DNA of 36,035 nt from Plesiocystis pacifica SIR-1 (lineage in GTDB: Bacteria; Myxococcota_A; Polyangia; Nannocystales; Nannocystaceae). Below are positions 27,396-35,284 of the stretch, one piece after another. How positions within the stretch are numbered: the stretch's first letter is position 1; each line of letters opens with the position of its first letter. A program made the translations under genes and the position numbers. Location: the NCBI RefSeq assembly GCF_000170895.1, contig NZ_ABCS01000096.1:1-36035 (forward strand), read 5' to 3'. The notes under the pieces are model-generated. The model searched no databases. It saw nothing but the letters and a program-made list of their open reading frames with translations, and was not told the origin of the DNA.

Positions 27396-29270
27396 TCAGT
27401 CTTTCTTGGGTTTCGTGAAGCTGCCCGACCGGCTCGGATCGGGCTCGATGTCGGCGAACAGCGCGTCGAAGTCGTCGCCCTCGTCGAGCTCCTCGGGGTC
27501 GAGGGCCTCGATGTCGTCGATGTCCTCGGCCACGTCGTCGTCGTCGAGCATGTCGGCGAAGGGATCGGGCTCGCCCTCGGCGACTGCGCGGGGCTTGGGC
27601 GTCTTGCGCTTCTCGGTGGCCTTGGGGATCGCCACCTTCCCCGACTTCCCGCTCGCGGTCGCCTTGGGGATCGCCACCTTCCCCGACTTCCCGCTCGGGA
27701 CGCGCTTGGGGATGGGCACGGGCTTGCGCTTGCTGCCCGTCGCGGGCGGCGGCTTGACGGCCTTCGTCGGCTTCCTCGCCGTGGCCTTCTTGGCGGCGGC
27801 TTTCTTCGGCGCAGCTGGAGTCGGCGGAACAGGAGGCTTGGGCCTGCGCTTGGGCGCGGACGACTCGCCCTTGGGCTTGAGCGGCAGCGGAGCCGACACG
27901 CTGTCGGCCGTACGCGGCGGCAGCGGGCGAACGCCGCTGCCTGAGGCCGTCGGCGGCACGGGCAGCTTGCGCACGCCGCTGCCGAGGGCGCCCAGGGTCG
28001 CGGCGGTGCCGGGGGAGGTCTCGGGGACGACGGCGTCTTCGGCCTCGATCTCGGCGACGACGGCGTCCTCGGCCTCGAGCTCCTCGAGCAGGCCCGCGAA
28101 GGGATCCTCCGTCGCGGTCTCGAGCACGGGGAGCTCCCCGCTGGGCTCGACGGCCTCGAAGCCCGCCCCCGAGTCCACCGCCGAGCGGCGCAGGGAAGCT
28201 GCCGAGTCCGCGGGCATGCCCGTGGCCACGGAGTCCTCCGCTGCCGCCGGCGCGGCCGCGACCGGCTCTTCGTCCTCGTCGTCGTCGTCGTCGTCCATGT
28301 CGATCTCGAGGTCGAGATCGAACTCGTCGTCATCGTCTTCTTCTTCGCCGCCCCACAGCCGGTTGAGCGAGGGGTAGCGCGCCCAGTAGGGCGCGGAGAA
28401 GCTGGTCTCGCTCGCGCGGCCCGGCACGCGGATGCGGATCGAGCCCGCCATCACCGTCGCGCCGAGCACGTGCCCGGCGTAGTAGGTGTCGATGGTCTCC
28501 TTGAACCGCCAAAACAGCGCCTGGGGCTTCTCGGCCTGACCGAGGATGGCCTTCCACAGGCGCAGCGGGCCGTGCTCGATGACCGGCGAGAACAGGAACT
28601 CCCGACCGCTGCGAAACAGCAGCTCGAAGCGCTCGTGCTCGAGGATGAAGTCCTCGTCGCTCAAGCCCAGATCGTGGAGCCCGTTGACCAGCTGCGTGGG
28701 CTTGGGCCGGCGGCGGCGGAGCTTTTGCAGCGTCGCCACCTCCTTGCGCATGCCCTCGTCGCGCAGCAGCTCCTGGAAGAGATCCTCGACCTCCTGCCAG
28801 GTGCCGTGCAGGGGCAAGGTCGCCAGCACCTGCCCGCCCGGCTTGGTCACGCGCAGCAGCTCGCCCAGGGCCGCCTTCCAGTCGACCACCTGCTCCCCGA
28901 GGACCAGGTTGGCCATGCTCAGGTCGTAGGTGCCGTCGCCCATCTCGGTGACGTCGTCGATGGTCCCGGCCTTGAAGTAGACCCGCTTTTTCCAGGCCGG
29001 CTTGACCTTGGACTTGGCGATTTGCAGCAGCCAGGGGTCGCTGCCCAGGGCCACGATGCGGGCGCTGTCACCGAGCCGCTGCAGCATCTCCGCCGTGGTG
29101 TGGCCCGGGCCGCTGTGCAGGTCGAGGGCGAACAGGTCCTCGCCCGCAGGCAGCTCCCGCATCAGGATCCGCGCGAAGCGGTCGTGCCAGATGGGCGCGA
29201 CCTCGCGATCGATCACTCGGGCGAGCTTCTGCTCGCGGACGCTCGAGGAGGCGCTGCGGGGGCTGGCCAC
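27396..29270 (-). CDS. SAM-dependent methyltransferase with long acidic/lysine-rich tail
   Basis: 624 residues from GTG. Residues ~30-160 are a class I methyltransferase: motif I LFALDLHSGPGHTT (47-59), a post-motif acidic site near LGSDPW, and the DLSMANLVLGEQ...LLRVTKPGGQVLATLPL segment (motifs IV-V). Residues 160-305 form a helical extension (FELLFRSGREFLFSPVIEHG, LFWRFKETIDTYYAG). From ~307 the chain becomes disordered: an acidic block (EEEDDDDEFD; MDDDDDDEDEE), an Ala/Pro/Glu part, a Lys/Ala/Pro stretch recalling histone H1 tails (PKKAAAKKATARKPTKAVK), a duplicated SGKSGKVAIPKATA unit, and a final acidic block. Substrate unknown; lipids, quinones and small molecules are common for the fold. 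Its 5' end lies 37 bases after the putative-Ig lipoprotein gene. Confidence 0.85.
   Translation of the reverse strand: MASPRSASSSVREQKLARVIDREVAPIWHDRFARILMRELPAGEDLFALDLHSGPGHTTAEMLQRLGDSARIVALGSDPWLLQIAKSKVKPAWKKRVYFKAGTIDDVTEMGDGTYDLSMANLVLGEQVVDWKAALGELLRVTKPGGQVLATLPLHGTWQEVEDLFQELLRDEGMRKEVATLQKLRRRRPKPTQLVNGLHDLGLSDEDFILEHERFELLFRSGREFLFSPVIEHGPLRLWKAILGQAEKPQALFWRFKETIDTYYAGHVLGATVMAGSIRIRVPGRASETSFSAPYWARYPSLNRLWGGEEEDDDDEFDLDLEIDMDDDDDDEDEEPVAAAPAAAEDSVATGMPADSAASLRRSAVDSGAGFEAVEPSGELPVLETATEDPFAGLLEELEAEDAVVAEIEAEDAVVPETSPGTAATLGALGSGVRKLPVPPTASGSGVRPLPPRTADSVSAPLPLKPKGESSAPKRRPKPPVPPTPAAPKKAAAKKATARKPTKAVKPPPATGSKRKPVPIPKRVPSGKSGKVAIPKATASGKSGKVAIPKATEKRKTPKPRAVAEGEPDPFADMLDDDDVAEDIDDIEALDPEELDEGDDFDALFADIEPDPSRSGSFTKPKKD
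27619..27702 (-). repeat. 42-bp in-frame tandem duplication
   Basis: Two almost identical 42-bp copies encode SGKSGKVAIPKATA twice in the basic tail of the methyltransferase; a diverged third copy (IPKRVPSGK) adjoins. High identity suggests a recent duplication. Confidence 0.85.
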
Positions 29271-29298
29271 GCGCGGGAGTGTACCTCAGTCAGGATCC

Positions 29299-29314
29299 GC
29301 CCTGCGATCAGGGC
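29299..29314. terminator. Small hairpin overlapping the stop of the 29308 gene
   Basis: GCCCTG-CGAT-CAGGGC: perfect 6-bp stem with tetraloop. On the minus strand it includes the TGA stop of the putative-Ig lipoprotein and stands 29 bases before the methyltransferase start. It has no T-run, so at most it attenuates or stabilises the message. Confidence 0.35.
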
Positions 29315-30516
29315 GTCAGGTCGGGATAGCCGACCACGTCGAAGTGGTACTGGGTCTGCGCGTTGTTGTCGAAGTTGCCGCCGTTGACGTCGCAAGACGC
29401 CGAGTCCGACGAGGTGCAGTAGGACATCTCGAAGGAGGCGACCCACGGGCGACCTTGCTGGAACTTCGAGCCGACCTGGGGACCGGTGGCGAACAGCTCG
29501 TGCATCATGCCCGTCTCGGTGCCCATGGACGGCGAGAGGGTGATCTGCCAGGGGTCGACGGCGTCGAAGGGCGAGCAGGTGACGTCGAAGCGGAAGCCGA
29601 AGTTGTTGCAGTCCGGGCCCGGGCAGGCCGGGTCGTCGATGGTCCACACGTAGGTCCCGCTGCCGCCGAAGGACAGGGTCTCGTCGAGGGTGTGCTCGAG
29701 CAGACCGGGCTGCAGGATGTCCTCGGGTACGCCCTCGGCCGTCAGGTTGACGTCGTGGTAGAGCTCAAAGTCGTTGGTCGCGCAAAAGGGCACGCCGGTG
29801 ACGAAGCCGCTCTGCTCGATCTCGACGATCCACACGTAGGTGCCCGCGCGCTCGCCCGCGATGTTGCCCGAGTGCGTGCAGGTGTCGGCGTCGAAGGTGA
29901 TGCCTGGCGGGGGCCGGCCGTTGCCGTCGCCGAGGGGGCAGGTGTCCGAGCCGCTGTCGACGATGGGGTTGCAGCGGATGTCCGTGGTGTCGCCGCCGGT
30001 GAGCAGCCCGACCCACTCGTCCACGGGGGTGTCGAAGGGGACGCAGTGGCGCTCGAGGGTCGAGGCCGGCGTGGACGAGAGCGCCGGGTTGATGAGCAGC
30101 GGCCCGCACTCGTTCATCTCGGTGCTGCCCTTGCCCGCGTCGAACACGGACAAGACGATGCCCGAGTACTCCATGGGCTCCTCGGGCACGCCCGAGATCT
30201 CGCCGGTGTCCGGGTCGATCGAGAGGCCCGGAGGCAGGTTCGTCGCCATCCAGTTGTTGAAGTTGCCGCTGCCGCCACCGACCTCGGGGGTGAAGCTGTA
30301 GTCCGCCCCCACGGCGCCGACGGGGAACTCGGCGCAGTTGATGCCCGCGTCGACCCCACCGGGGTCGGGCACGATGCAGTTGCCGTTGGCGTCGAAGGCG
30401 AAGCAGTCAGGGGCGAGCTCGTCCCGGTTGTTGCAACCGGTCGCGAGCAAGGCAGCGGCCGAGACGAGCAGGGCCGCCGAACGGGCGACACTCCGGGGAG
30501 AGTTGAGCGCGTGCAT
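29308..30516 (-). CDS. Putative-Ig domain lipoprotein
   Basis: 402 residues from the ATG of MHALNSPRSVARSAALL; GGAG stands about 12 bases upstream. The signal peptide ends at LLATGC, then NNRDELAPDC. Residues ~60-110 contain a putative-Ig (He_PIG-type) unit: YSFTPEVGGGSGNFNNWMAT, NLPPGLSIDPDTGEISGVPE. A second and third beta-rich unit follow (RPPPGITFDADTCTHSGNIA; LSFGGSGTYVWTIDDPACPG). About sixteen cysteines suggest several disulfides. Such cadherin/Ig-like lipoproteins usually bind partners at the cell surface; no enzymatic motif is seen. It is the first gene of the minus-strand run that continues with the methyltransferase, apbE and kinase genes. Confidence 0.85.
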   Translation of the reverse strand: MHALNSPRSVARSAALLVSAAALLATGCNNRDELAPDCFAFDANGNCIVPDPGGVDAGINCAEFPVGAVGADYSFTPEVGGGSGNFNNWMATNLPPGLSIDPDTGEISGVPEEPMEYSGIVLSVFDAGKGSTEMNECGPLLINPALSSTPASTLERHCVPFDTPVDEWVGLLTGGDTTDIRCNPIVDSGSDTCPLGDGNGRPPPGITFDADTCTHSGNIAGERAGTYVWIVEIEQSGFVTGVPFCATNDFELYHDVNLTAEGVPEDILQPGLLEHTLDETLSFGGSGTYVWTIDDPACPGPDCNNFGFRFDVTCSPFDAVDPWQITLSPSMGTETGMMHELFATGPQVGSKFQQGRPWVASFEMSYCTSSDSASCDVNGGNFDNNAQTQYHFDVVGYPDLTP

Positions 30517-30701
30517 GTAGAGCAGTCTCCAGACCAAGCGCGGGCGCGGTCGTGGGCAGTCTATCACGTGGCGTCTGGCCCGCGCTAGATTCGCAGGGGT
30601 CGGGCTGGCCGGGCTCCGGGCCACGGTGCGCATCCCGCGACCTCGGCTCCAGCTCGCCTCCGCTCGCCCAGACGAGAGCGACGGGGTAGCGTCCGTCGGC
30701 C

Positions 30702-32153
30702 GTGAACCTGGAGCGATCTGGAGCGCCGCCGCCAGACTCCCGCCCTCGCCGGGACGGCTTTTGGTGGCTGCTGCTGGGCGCTGCCTTGGTCTCCCGAGCG
30801 GTGTGGGTGCTGTGGGTGCACCCCCCCCAAGGCCACGCGTTCAGCGACATGGCCCACTACCTCCATCGGGCCCGCGAACTCGCCGCCAACGGTCCCGCTG
30901 TGCACCCGGGGCCAGGCACGCGAGATCTCGTCTGGCAGCCATGGGGCACCCACACCCTCCTCGCCCTCCCCCTCTTCCTCTTTGGGGACGGCGGCCTCGG
31001 GCTCACGGTCGCGGCGCTGATCTGGGGGCTGTGCTCGGCGGCGACGGTGATCCTCAGCCACGCGCTCGCCCGCGCGGCCCTGCCCGCGACCCGCCTCGGG
31101 CCCTGGCCCGCGCGGATCGTCGGGTTGCTCGCGCTGGCGTGGATCCCCCACCTCGACCACGCGGGCTACTTCGTCAGCGAGGCCCCCTTTACCTGCGCCC
31201 TGCTCGCGACCGTGCTCGGCCTCGTGGCCGTCGACGCGCGGCTGCGTCGCTCCGAGCCCCCGCTCGGCTCGGTCCTCGGCGCGGGCCTGGCCGGCGCCGC
31301 CGCCTTCGCGCTGCGACCGGAGAGCGCGATCCTCGTGGTGTTCGCCTGTCTGGTCCTGGCCTACCGCCATCGCCAGCTCCGGGTCGTCGCGGCCCTCCTC
31401 GCCCCGCTCCTGGTGGTCGCCCTCGCCTCCGCCGCCCGCGTTCAGCTCCACGCGGGGCGTCCGGGGATCGCCGAGAACGCCGCCGTGAACCGCAGCGCTG
31501 GTCGCTGCCACGCCGTCGTGATCTGGGCCGTCCCCGACGAGGCGACCCGGGCCGCCATCGAGGCCGCCCGCGAGCGCGACGGCCCGGACGCCTACGAAGC
31601 CTACCGACACCTCGGCCGCCGCGTCAGCCTGCCGGGCTTTCGCGCCCTCGCCCGCCGCGGCGACGCGCACCCCCTCGCCCTGCGCCCGGCCCTCGCCGAA
31701 GAGCTCGTATTCGTCGGGCACATCGGCGATCCCGAGCCCCACCGCGCGCTCCGGCGGCGCTGCTGGGCCGCGACCGGCGTCCTCGGCCAGGCCCGCTACG
31801 CGCTGACCCACCTCGCGCTGCTGACCGCCATCGCCCGACCCTGGCCCGAGAGCGCCGATCACCCCTCGCCCTGGCAGCTGCCCCTGGCGCTCCTCGGCCG
31901 CCGGGCCGCGCTCGTCGTCCACCTGCTCGCCGCCCTCGGCCTGCTGCTCGTGATCCTCCCGCGGCGCCGCGAGAGCCCCGTCGAGCGATCGGACGACTTC
32001 CCCCGCATCGTCTGCGCCCTCGCCCTGCTCAGCCTCGCCATCGTCGCCGTCGCCTTCTTTGGCAGCCCGCGGCTGCGCGCCCCCTACGACCCCTACGCCC
32101 TCATCCTCGCCGTCTGGGCCGTCCCCGCCGCGCGCCAGCGCCTGAGGTCCTAG
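30702..32153 (+). CDS. GT-C-like integral membrane glycosyltransferase
   Basis: 483 residues from GTG without a clear ribosome site. About nine to eleven hydrophobic helices (WWLLLGAALVSRAVWVLWV first; AVWAVPAARQRL at the end). The first extracytoplasmic loop has HAFSDMAHYLHRARELAANG, the acidic D-x3-Y plan of ArnT/PMT-type (GT39/GT83-like) enzymes. These move a sugar from a polyprenyl-phosphate carrier to lipid A, protein or another lipid. A second conserved-looking segment is WIPHLDHAGYFVSEAPFTC. Assignment rests on topology and these motifs; the substrate is unknown. A hydrophilic insertion (~260-350) is probably periplasmic. The gene diverges from the putative-Ig lipoprotein and is followed by the YciO-type gene after 44 bases. 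Confidence 0.78.
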   Translation: MNLERSGAPPPDSRPRRDGFWWLLLGAALVSRAVWVLWVHPPQGHAFSDMAHYLHRARELAANGPAVHPGPGTRDLVWQPWGTHTLLALPLFLFGDGGLGLTVAALIWGLCSAATVILSHALARAALPATRLGPWPARIVGLLALAWIPHLDHAGYFVSEAPFTCALLATVLGLVAVDARLRRSEPPLGSVLGAGLAGAAAFALRPESAILVVFACLVLAYRHRQLRVVAALLAPLLVVALASAARVQLHAGRPGIAENAAVNRSAGRCHAVVIWAVPDEATRAAIEAARERDGPDAYEAYRHLGRRVSLPGFRALARRGDAHPLALRPALAEELVFVGHIGDPEPHRALRRRCWAATGVLGQARYALTHLALLTAIARPWPESADHPSPWQLPLALLGRRAALVVHLLAALGLLLVILPRRRESPVERSDDFPRIVCALALLSLAIVAVAFFGSPRLRAPYDPYALILAVWAVPAARQRLRS

Positions 32154-32197
32154 CAGCGCCCCCGGCCGAGGAGTAAGCTCCCCGCCCACGTGCTGCC

Positions 32198-32836
32198 ATG
32201 GCCAGCCGCCTCAATTTCCAACGCCTGCGCATCGACCCCGAGCGCCCCGATCCCCGCAAGCTGAGCCCGGCCGTCGAGGCCCTGCAGCGCGGCGCCGTGA
32301 TCATTTATCCCACGGACACCGGCTACGCCTTCGGCTGCGCCCTGTCGAGCAACAAGGGCATCTCGACCCTGCGCAAGCTCAAGGGCATCCACGCCAAGCA
32401 CGCCAAGCCGCTGACCATGCTCGTCGAGACCCTCAACGACATGGGCCGCTACGGCGTCATGCCCAACACCGCCTTCCGCGTGGTCCGTCGCCTGCTCCCG
32501 GGGCCCTACACCATGGTCCTGCGCGCGACCTCCGACGTGCCCCGGGCGATGAAGAACCGGACCGGCGAGGTCGGCATGCGCCTGCCCGATCACAAGGTCT
32601 GCAACTTGCTCGTCGAGCACCTCGGCGAGCCCTTGCTGACCGGCTCCCTCACCCCCGGCGAGGACAGCCCCGAGCTCGAGGACCCCGCCGAGCTCGAGGC
32701 CCGCTACAACCGCGACATCGGCCTGATGATCGACGGCGGCCACATCTGGCCCGAGCCCTCGACGGTGCTGCGCTTCGACGAGCGCGGCGACATCGAGGTC
32801 CTGCGCGAAGGCCAGGGCGAGATCCCCAACTGGTGA
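32198..32836 (+). CDS. Sua5/YciO/YrdC-family protein (YciO type)
   Basis: 212 residues, full length for YciO. Family motifs: GAVIIYPTDTGYAFGCALSS, LRKLKG, HAKPLTMLVETL, RRLLPGPYTMVLRAT, VPRAMKNRTGEVGMRLPDH, GEPLLTGSLTPG, and IDGGHIWPEPSTVLRF. The fold binds ATP and threonylcarbamoyl-AMP. TsaC/Sua5 members make threonylcarbamoyl-AMP for tRNA t6A37 (EC 2.7.7.87). This sequence is closer to YciO, whose role in t6A synthesis is doubtful, and the usual S-x-N of TsaC reads S-L-T here. So I infer nucleotide or RNA-linked function without claiming t6A synthesis. It is cytoplasmic, and convergent with the 5-alpha-reductase-like gene (10-base gap). Confidence 0.9.
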   Translation: MASRLNFQRLRIDPERPDPRKLSPAVEALQRGAVIIYPTDTGYAFGCALSSNKGISTLRKLKGIHAKHAKPLTMLVETLNDMGRYGVMPNTAFRVVRRLLPGPYTMVLRATSDVPRAMKNRTGEVGMRLPDHKVCNLLVEHLGEPLLTGSLTPGEDSPELEDPAELEARYNRDIGLMIDGGHIWPEPSTVLRFDERGDIEVLREGQGEIPNW

Positions 32837-32846
32837 CGGCTCCAAC

Positions 32847-33641
32847 TCAGTAAATTCCGGGAACGAGCCGCTTCCACCCTGCCGGTACCTCGTCGCCGAG
32901 GCGGTCCCGGTACCAGGTGAGGGTGTTGTACGCCCGCCCCGCCAGGTAGAGGGTCATCACCGAGACCACCACCACGCCGCCGACGTGCTGCAGGACCAGC
33001 GCGTAGCCCCACCACGCGAGGATCTCCGCGAGGTAGTGGGGGCAGGCCACCCAGCGAAACAGTCCGCCCTTGGGCAGCTTGTAGCCCGTCTCCCCCGGCT
33101 CGCGCAGGTTCGCGAGCAGGCGGTGATGGTGAAGGTTCAGCGCCGTCCCCGTCAGCCACAGCGCCCCGCCGAGGTAGCCCACCCACGGCCAGCCCGCGCC
33201 CGCGCTCAGCGTCGCCGCGTCCACCTCGCGCGCCGCCATGGCCCCGAACAGCAGCGCCGCCATCGAGTACATCCCGCAGATCATCACCACCGTGCCGAGG
33301 TTCATCACCCCGGAGTAGCGGTGCACGAACAGCGACTCGAGGCAGCGCTTGAAAAAGTGCAGGCTGCACATCACCCCGAGCGCGATCAGCCAGGGCGTCG
33401 ACGCCTCGCCCGAACTCCACAGCAGGACCGGCAGCCAAAACAGCGCCACCGCCGGCCCATAGACGATCAGCATCCCCGCCTTCGAGGGGAGCGAGAGCTT
33501 GCGGTCCTGGTTGGCGAACTTCGAGTAGCCGAAGCTCGTCCACCCCGTCGCCTCACCGATCGCCAGGAAGGGCGCGGACACGGCGAGGACGAGCAGGGTC
33601 CAGTGGACCAGGCCACCGTCGAACTCGGGGACGTGAACCAT
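32847..33641 (-). CDS. Steroid 5-alpha-reductase-like membrane protein
   Basis: 264 residues from the ATG of MVHVPEFDGGLVHWTLL; no ribosome site is visible, and the open frame upstream has no family character. Six or seven hydrophobic helices. The C-terminal half carries the signature of 3-oxo-5-alpha-steroid 4-dehydrogenase proteins (PF02544-type): LHHHRLLANLRE, GYKLPKGGLFRWVACPHYLA followed by EILAWWGYAL, then AGRAYNTLTWYRDRLGDE and WKRLVPGIY at the very end. Such enzymes reduce a conjugated double bond with NADPH; relatives act on steroids, polyprenols or very-long-chain enoyl-CoA. The length matches SRD5A1/2 (~255-260). Several myxobacteria are known to make sterols (general knowledge), but no sterol gene neighbours this one. 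Confidence 0.88.
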   Translation of the reverse strand: MVHVPEFDGGLVHWTLLVLAVSAPFLAIGEATGWTSFGYSKFANQDRKLSLPSKAGMLIVYGPAVALFWLPVLLWSSGEASTPWLIALGVMCSLHFFKRCLESLFVHRYSGVMNLGTVVMICGMYSMAALLFGAMAAREVDAATLSAGAGWPWVGYLGGALWLTGTALNLHHHRLLANLREPGETGYKLPKGGLFRWVACPHYLAEILAWWGYALVLQHVGGVVVVSVMTLYLAGRAYNTLTWYRDRLGDEVPAGWKRLVPGIY

Positions 33642-33851
33642 GAGGGGTGACTGTAGGGTAGATCCTGGGCGCGTACAGCGTTTCCTCGCAGACTTCGGCT
33701 GTGTCTGAGGATCTGCGCTGCGACTCTCGCGCGACTCCCCGTCTCCAGTTGGGGACCCGGGCCCGTTGTTTTGGCTTCGCGGTCTCGCACGCCGGTGACG
33801 CACTGTGGCCCGCGCCGAGGAAATCCCCGGTCTGCTAGCTGTCGGAGAGTC

Positions 33852-34550
33852 TCACCACTCCGCTACCCAGATCGCGTACTCACTTTCGCCAGCGGTCGTG
33901 AACGCAGCCAAGTTTCCGGTCACGCCCGCGACGTCGAAAACCATGCTCAGTCGCTTGTCGACGTCAGCCGGCTGCGCCACTGGTGTCACGAAGTTGACCA
34001 ATGGCGTCGCCATGGCGGTCCGGCCAAACACCATCGGGTCGGGGAAGCCCGAGTCGGCGTCAGACAGTCGAACCTCGACCGCGGGGATCGAGACATCAAT
34101 CGCGCCGTCCCCCGTCGTCATGCTCAGCCCGATCGTCGTGACCACTCGATCGTCGCAGGTGACGTCGTGGAAGCGCCGGGTCTCCTCGGTCGGCTCGTAG
34201 TCTTCGAAGCGGAACGTGGGTGCCGCCGGCACGTCGAAGGCCAGCGAGAGGCCCGTGCTGGGGTTCGTGGCACCCACGACCTCGACCTCGACCTCGCCCG
34301 ACTCGTTGACGAAGTCCCAGTGCAAGTTCGTCTCGAAGTCCTCGGGGATCACGGCGATGATCTCTGCCCCGCTGCGCCCGTTCGGTGCGACCTCGTTGGC
34401 GTCGGCGAGCGGCGTCGTCGAGATGAGCTCGCACTCCGCTGGCGGAATCTCGGGGCCATCGCCGACGGGGTCGGGGGCACTGGGCGTGTCGCCGCAGGCC
34501 GCCACCAACCCCGCGAGCAGCACAGTCGCAGCGGCAGCTGGAAATCTCAT
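33852..34550 (-). CDS. Lipoprotein, unknown function
   Basis: 232 residues from ATG (a GTG two codons earlier is an alternative). Signal peptide MRFPAAAATVLLAGLVAAC ends in a good lipobox, followed by the acidic/Pro linker GDTPSAPDPVGDGPEIPP. The mature part is beta-rich with few Lys residues (VEVEVVGATNPSTGLSLAFD; RRFHDVTCDDRVVTTIGLSM). Two cysteines (ECELI and VTCDD) could form a disulfide. No family recognised; the C-terminal WVAEW may be a terminal strand. It lies alone between the 5-alpha-reductase-like gene (210-base gap with no supported feature) and the XRE regulator, both on the same strand. Confidence 0.8.
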   Translation of the reverse strand: MRFPAAAATVLLAGLVAACGDTPSAPDPVGDGPEIPPAECELISTTPLADANEVAPNGRSGAEIIAVIPEDFETNLHWDFVNESGEVEVEVVGATNPSTGLSLAFDVPAAPTFRFEDYEPTEETRRFHDVTCDDRVVTTIGLSMTTGDGAIDVSIPAVEVRLSDADSGFPDPMVFGRTAMATPLVNFVTPVAQPADVDKRLSMVFDVAGVTGNLAAFTTAGESEYAIWVAEW

Positions 34551-34661
34551 GATCACCGAGGACCGACTCTAGCTCCGTCACCGGGCCGCGAACAAGGTGC
34601 AACCCAGTTGGCAGTGAGGTGTCTGAACCCAGAAAAAGGGCGGACTGAAATGCGGGCGGTT

Positions 34662-35081
34662 TCAATCTGAGCTTGCCGATGCCGAAGCTGGTGGGGCTCG
34701 GGAGCCCGCGAGACCGTGCTCGAACACAGCGCGTAGAACTTCGAGACCCACGCGGGCTTCGGCCTCACTCCGACCCGCGAGTATCTCCAGCAATTCGCGC
34801 TCGATCGGGAGCTCGCCGAGCTCGAAGCTGAGCATGATCGACGACAGCCGAAGGTGAAGACCCCGCGCGAGTGAGACCAGGGTCTTCATGCTCGGCGAGA
34901 AGCTGCCCGCCTCGAGGCGTCGAATGGTGTCGGCGGAGAGCCTCGCGCGCTCGGCGAGGACTTCTTGGGTCAAACCGCGAGCCTTGCGGAGGGTGCGGAT
35001 GTGAAAGCCGAAGGCGTGGGCATCGACGTCCCAGACTTCGAAGCGGATGGCGGTGATGGTGGCTGCGAGGTTCTCGCTCAC
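34662..35081 (-). CDS. XRE-family helix-turn-helix regulator
   Basis: 139 residues from GTG. Residues ~26-80 are a Cro/C1-type DNA-binding domain: FHIRTLRKARGLTQEVLAER, ARLSADTIRRLEAGSFSPSM, KTLVSLARGLHLRLSSIML. The recognition helix is around SADTIRRLE. The remaining ~60 residues are helical (LPIERELLEILAGRSEAEAR then VGLEVLRAVFEHGL) and probably serve dimerisation. No ligand or enzymatic domain is present. It is transcribed toward the lipoprotein at 34550 (111-base gap) and away from the Cys-rich secreted gene at 35285, with a 203-base intergenic region where it could bind; no clear operator was found there. Confidence 0.9.
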   Translation of the reverse strand: MSENLAATITAIRFEVWDVDAHAFGFHIRTLRKARGLTQEVLAERARLSADTIRRLEAGSFSPSMKTLVSLARGLHLRLSSIMLSFELGELPIERELLEILAGRSEAEARVGLEVLRAVFEHGLAGSRAPPASASASSD

Positions 35082-35271
35082 GCCCGGGCTCTGGCTCGAG
35101 GTGGCGGAGCGTTCGGTCTCGACACCGATTTTCTTGCCGCTTGGGGGCGGGGATGCCGAGTCGGAGCAGGCCTTCTCGCCTGTTGAGGGGCCTCAGAACC
35201 GAGCTCACAGGCCGCGACCAGCCGAAGGAGCGAGTCCAGCAGGGCACATCTGCCTGTCTTTGCGGGCTGGG

Positions 35272-35277
35272 TAGAAT
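35272..35277 (+). promoter_or_regulatory. Possible -10 element just before the 35285 start
   Basis: TAGAAT ends 7 bases before the ATG at 35285, and no Shine-Dalgarno sequence is present. If it is a -10 box, transcription would begin at or next to the ATG (leaderless mRNA). No convincing -35 box is seen, so this is tentative. Confidence 0.25.
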
Positions 35278-35284
35278 TTCGCCC

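Noticed and set aside
24573..27944. Open frame of over 1100 codons on the plus strand, opposite the kinase, apbE and methyltransferase genes
   Set aside because: It is a by-product of GC-rich codon bias on the other strand; its composition is Leu/Arg/Gly/Val-rich without family motifs, while all three minus-strand genes have clear domains.
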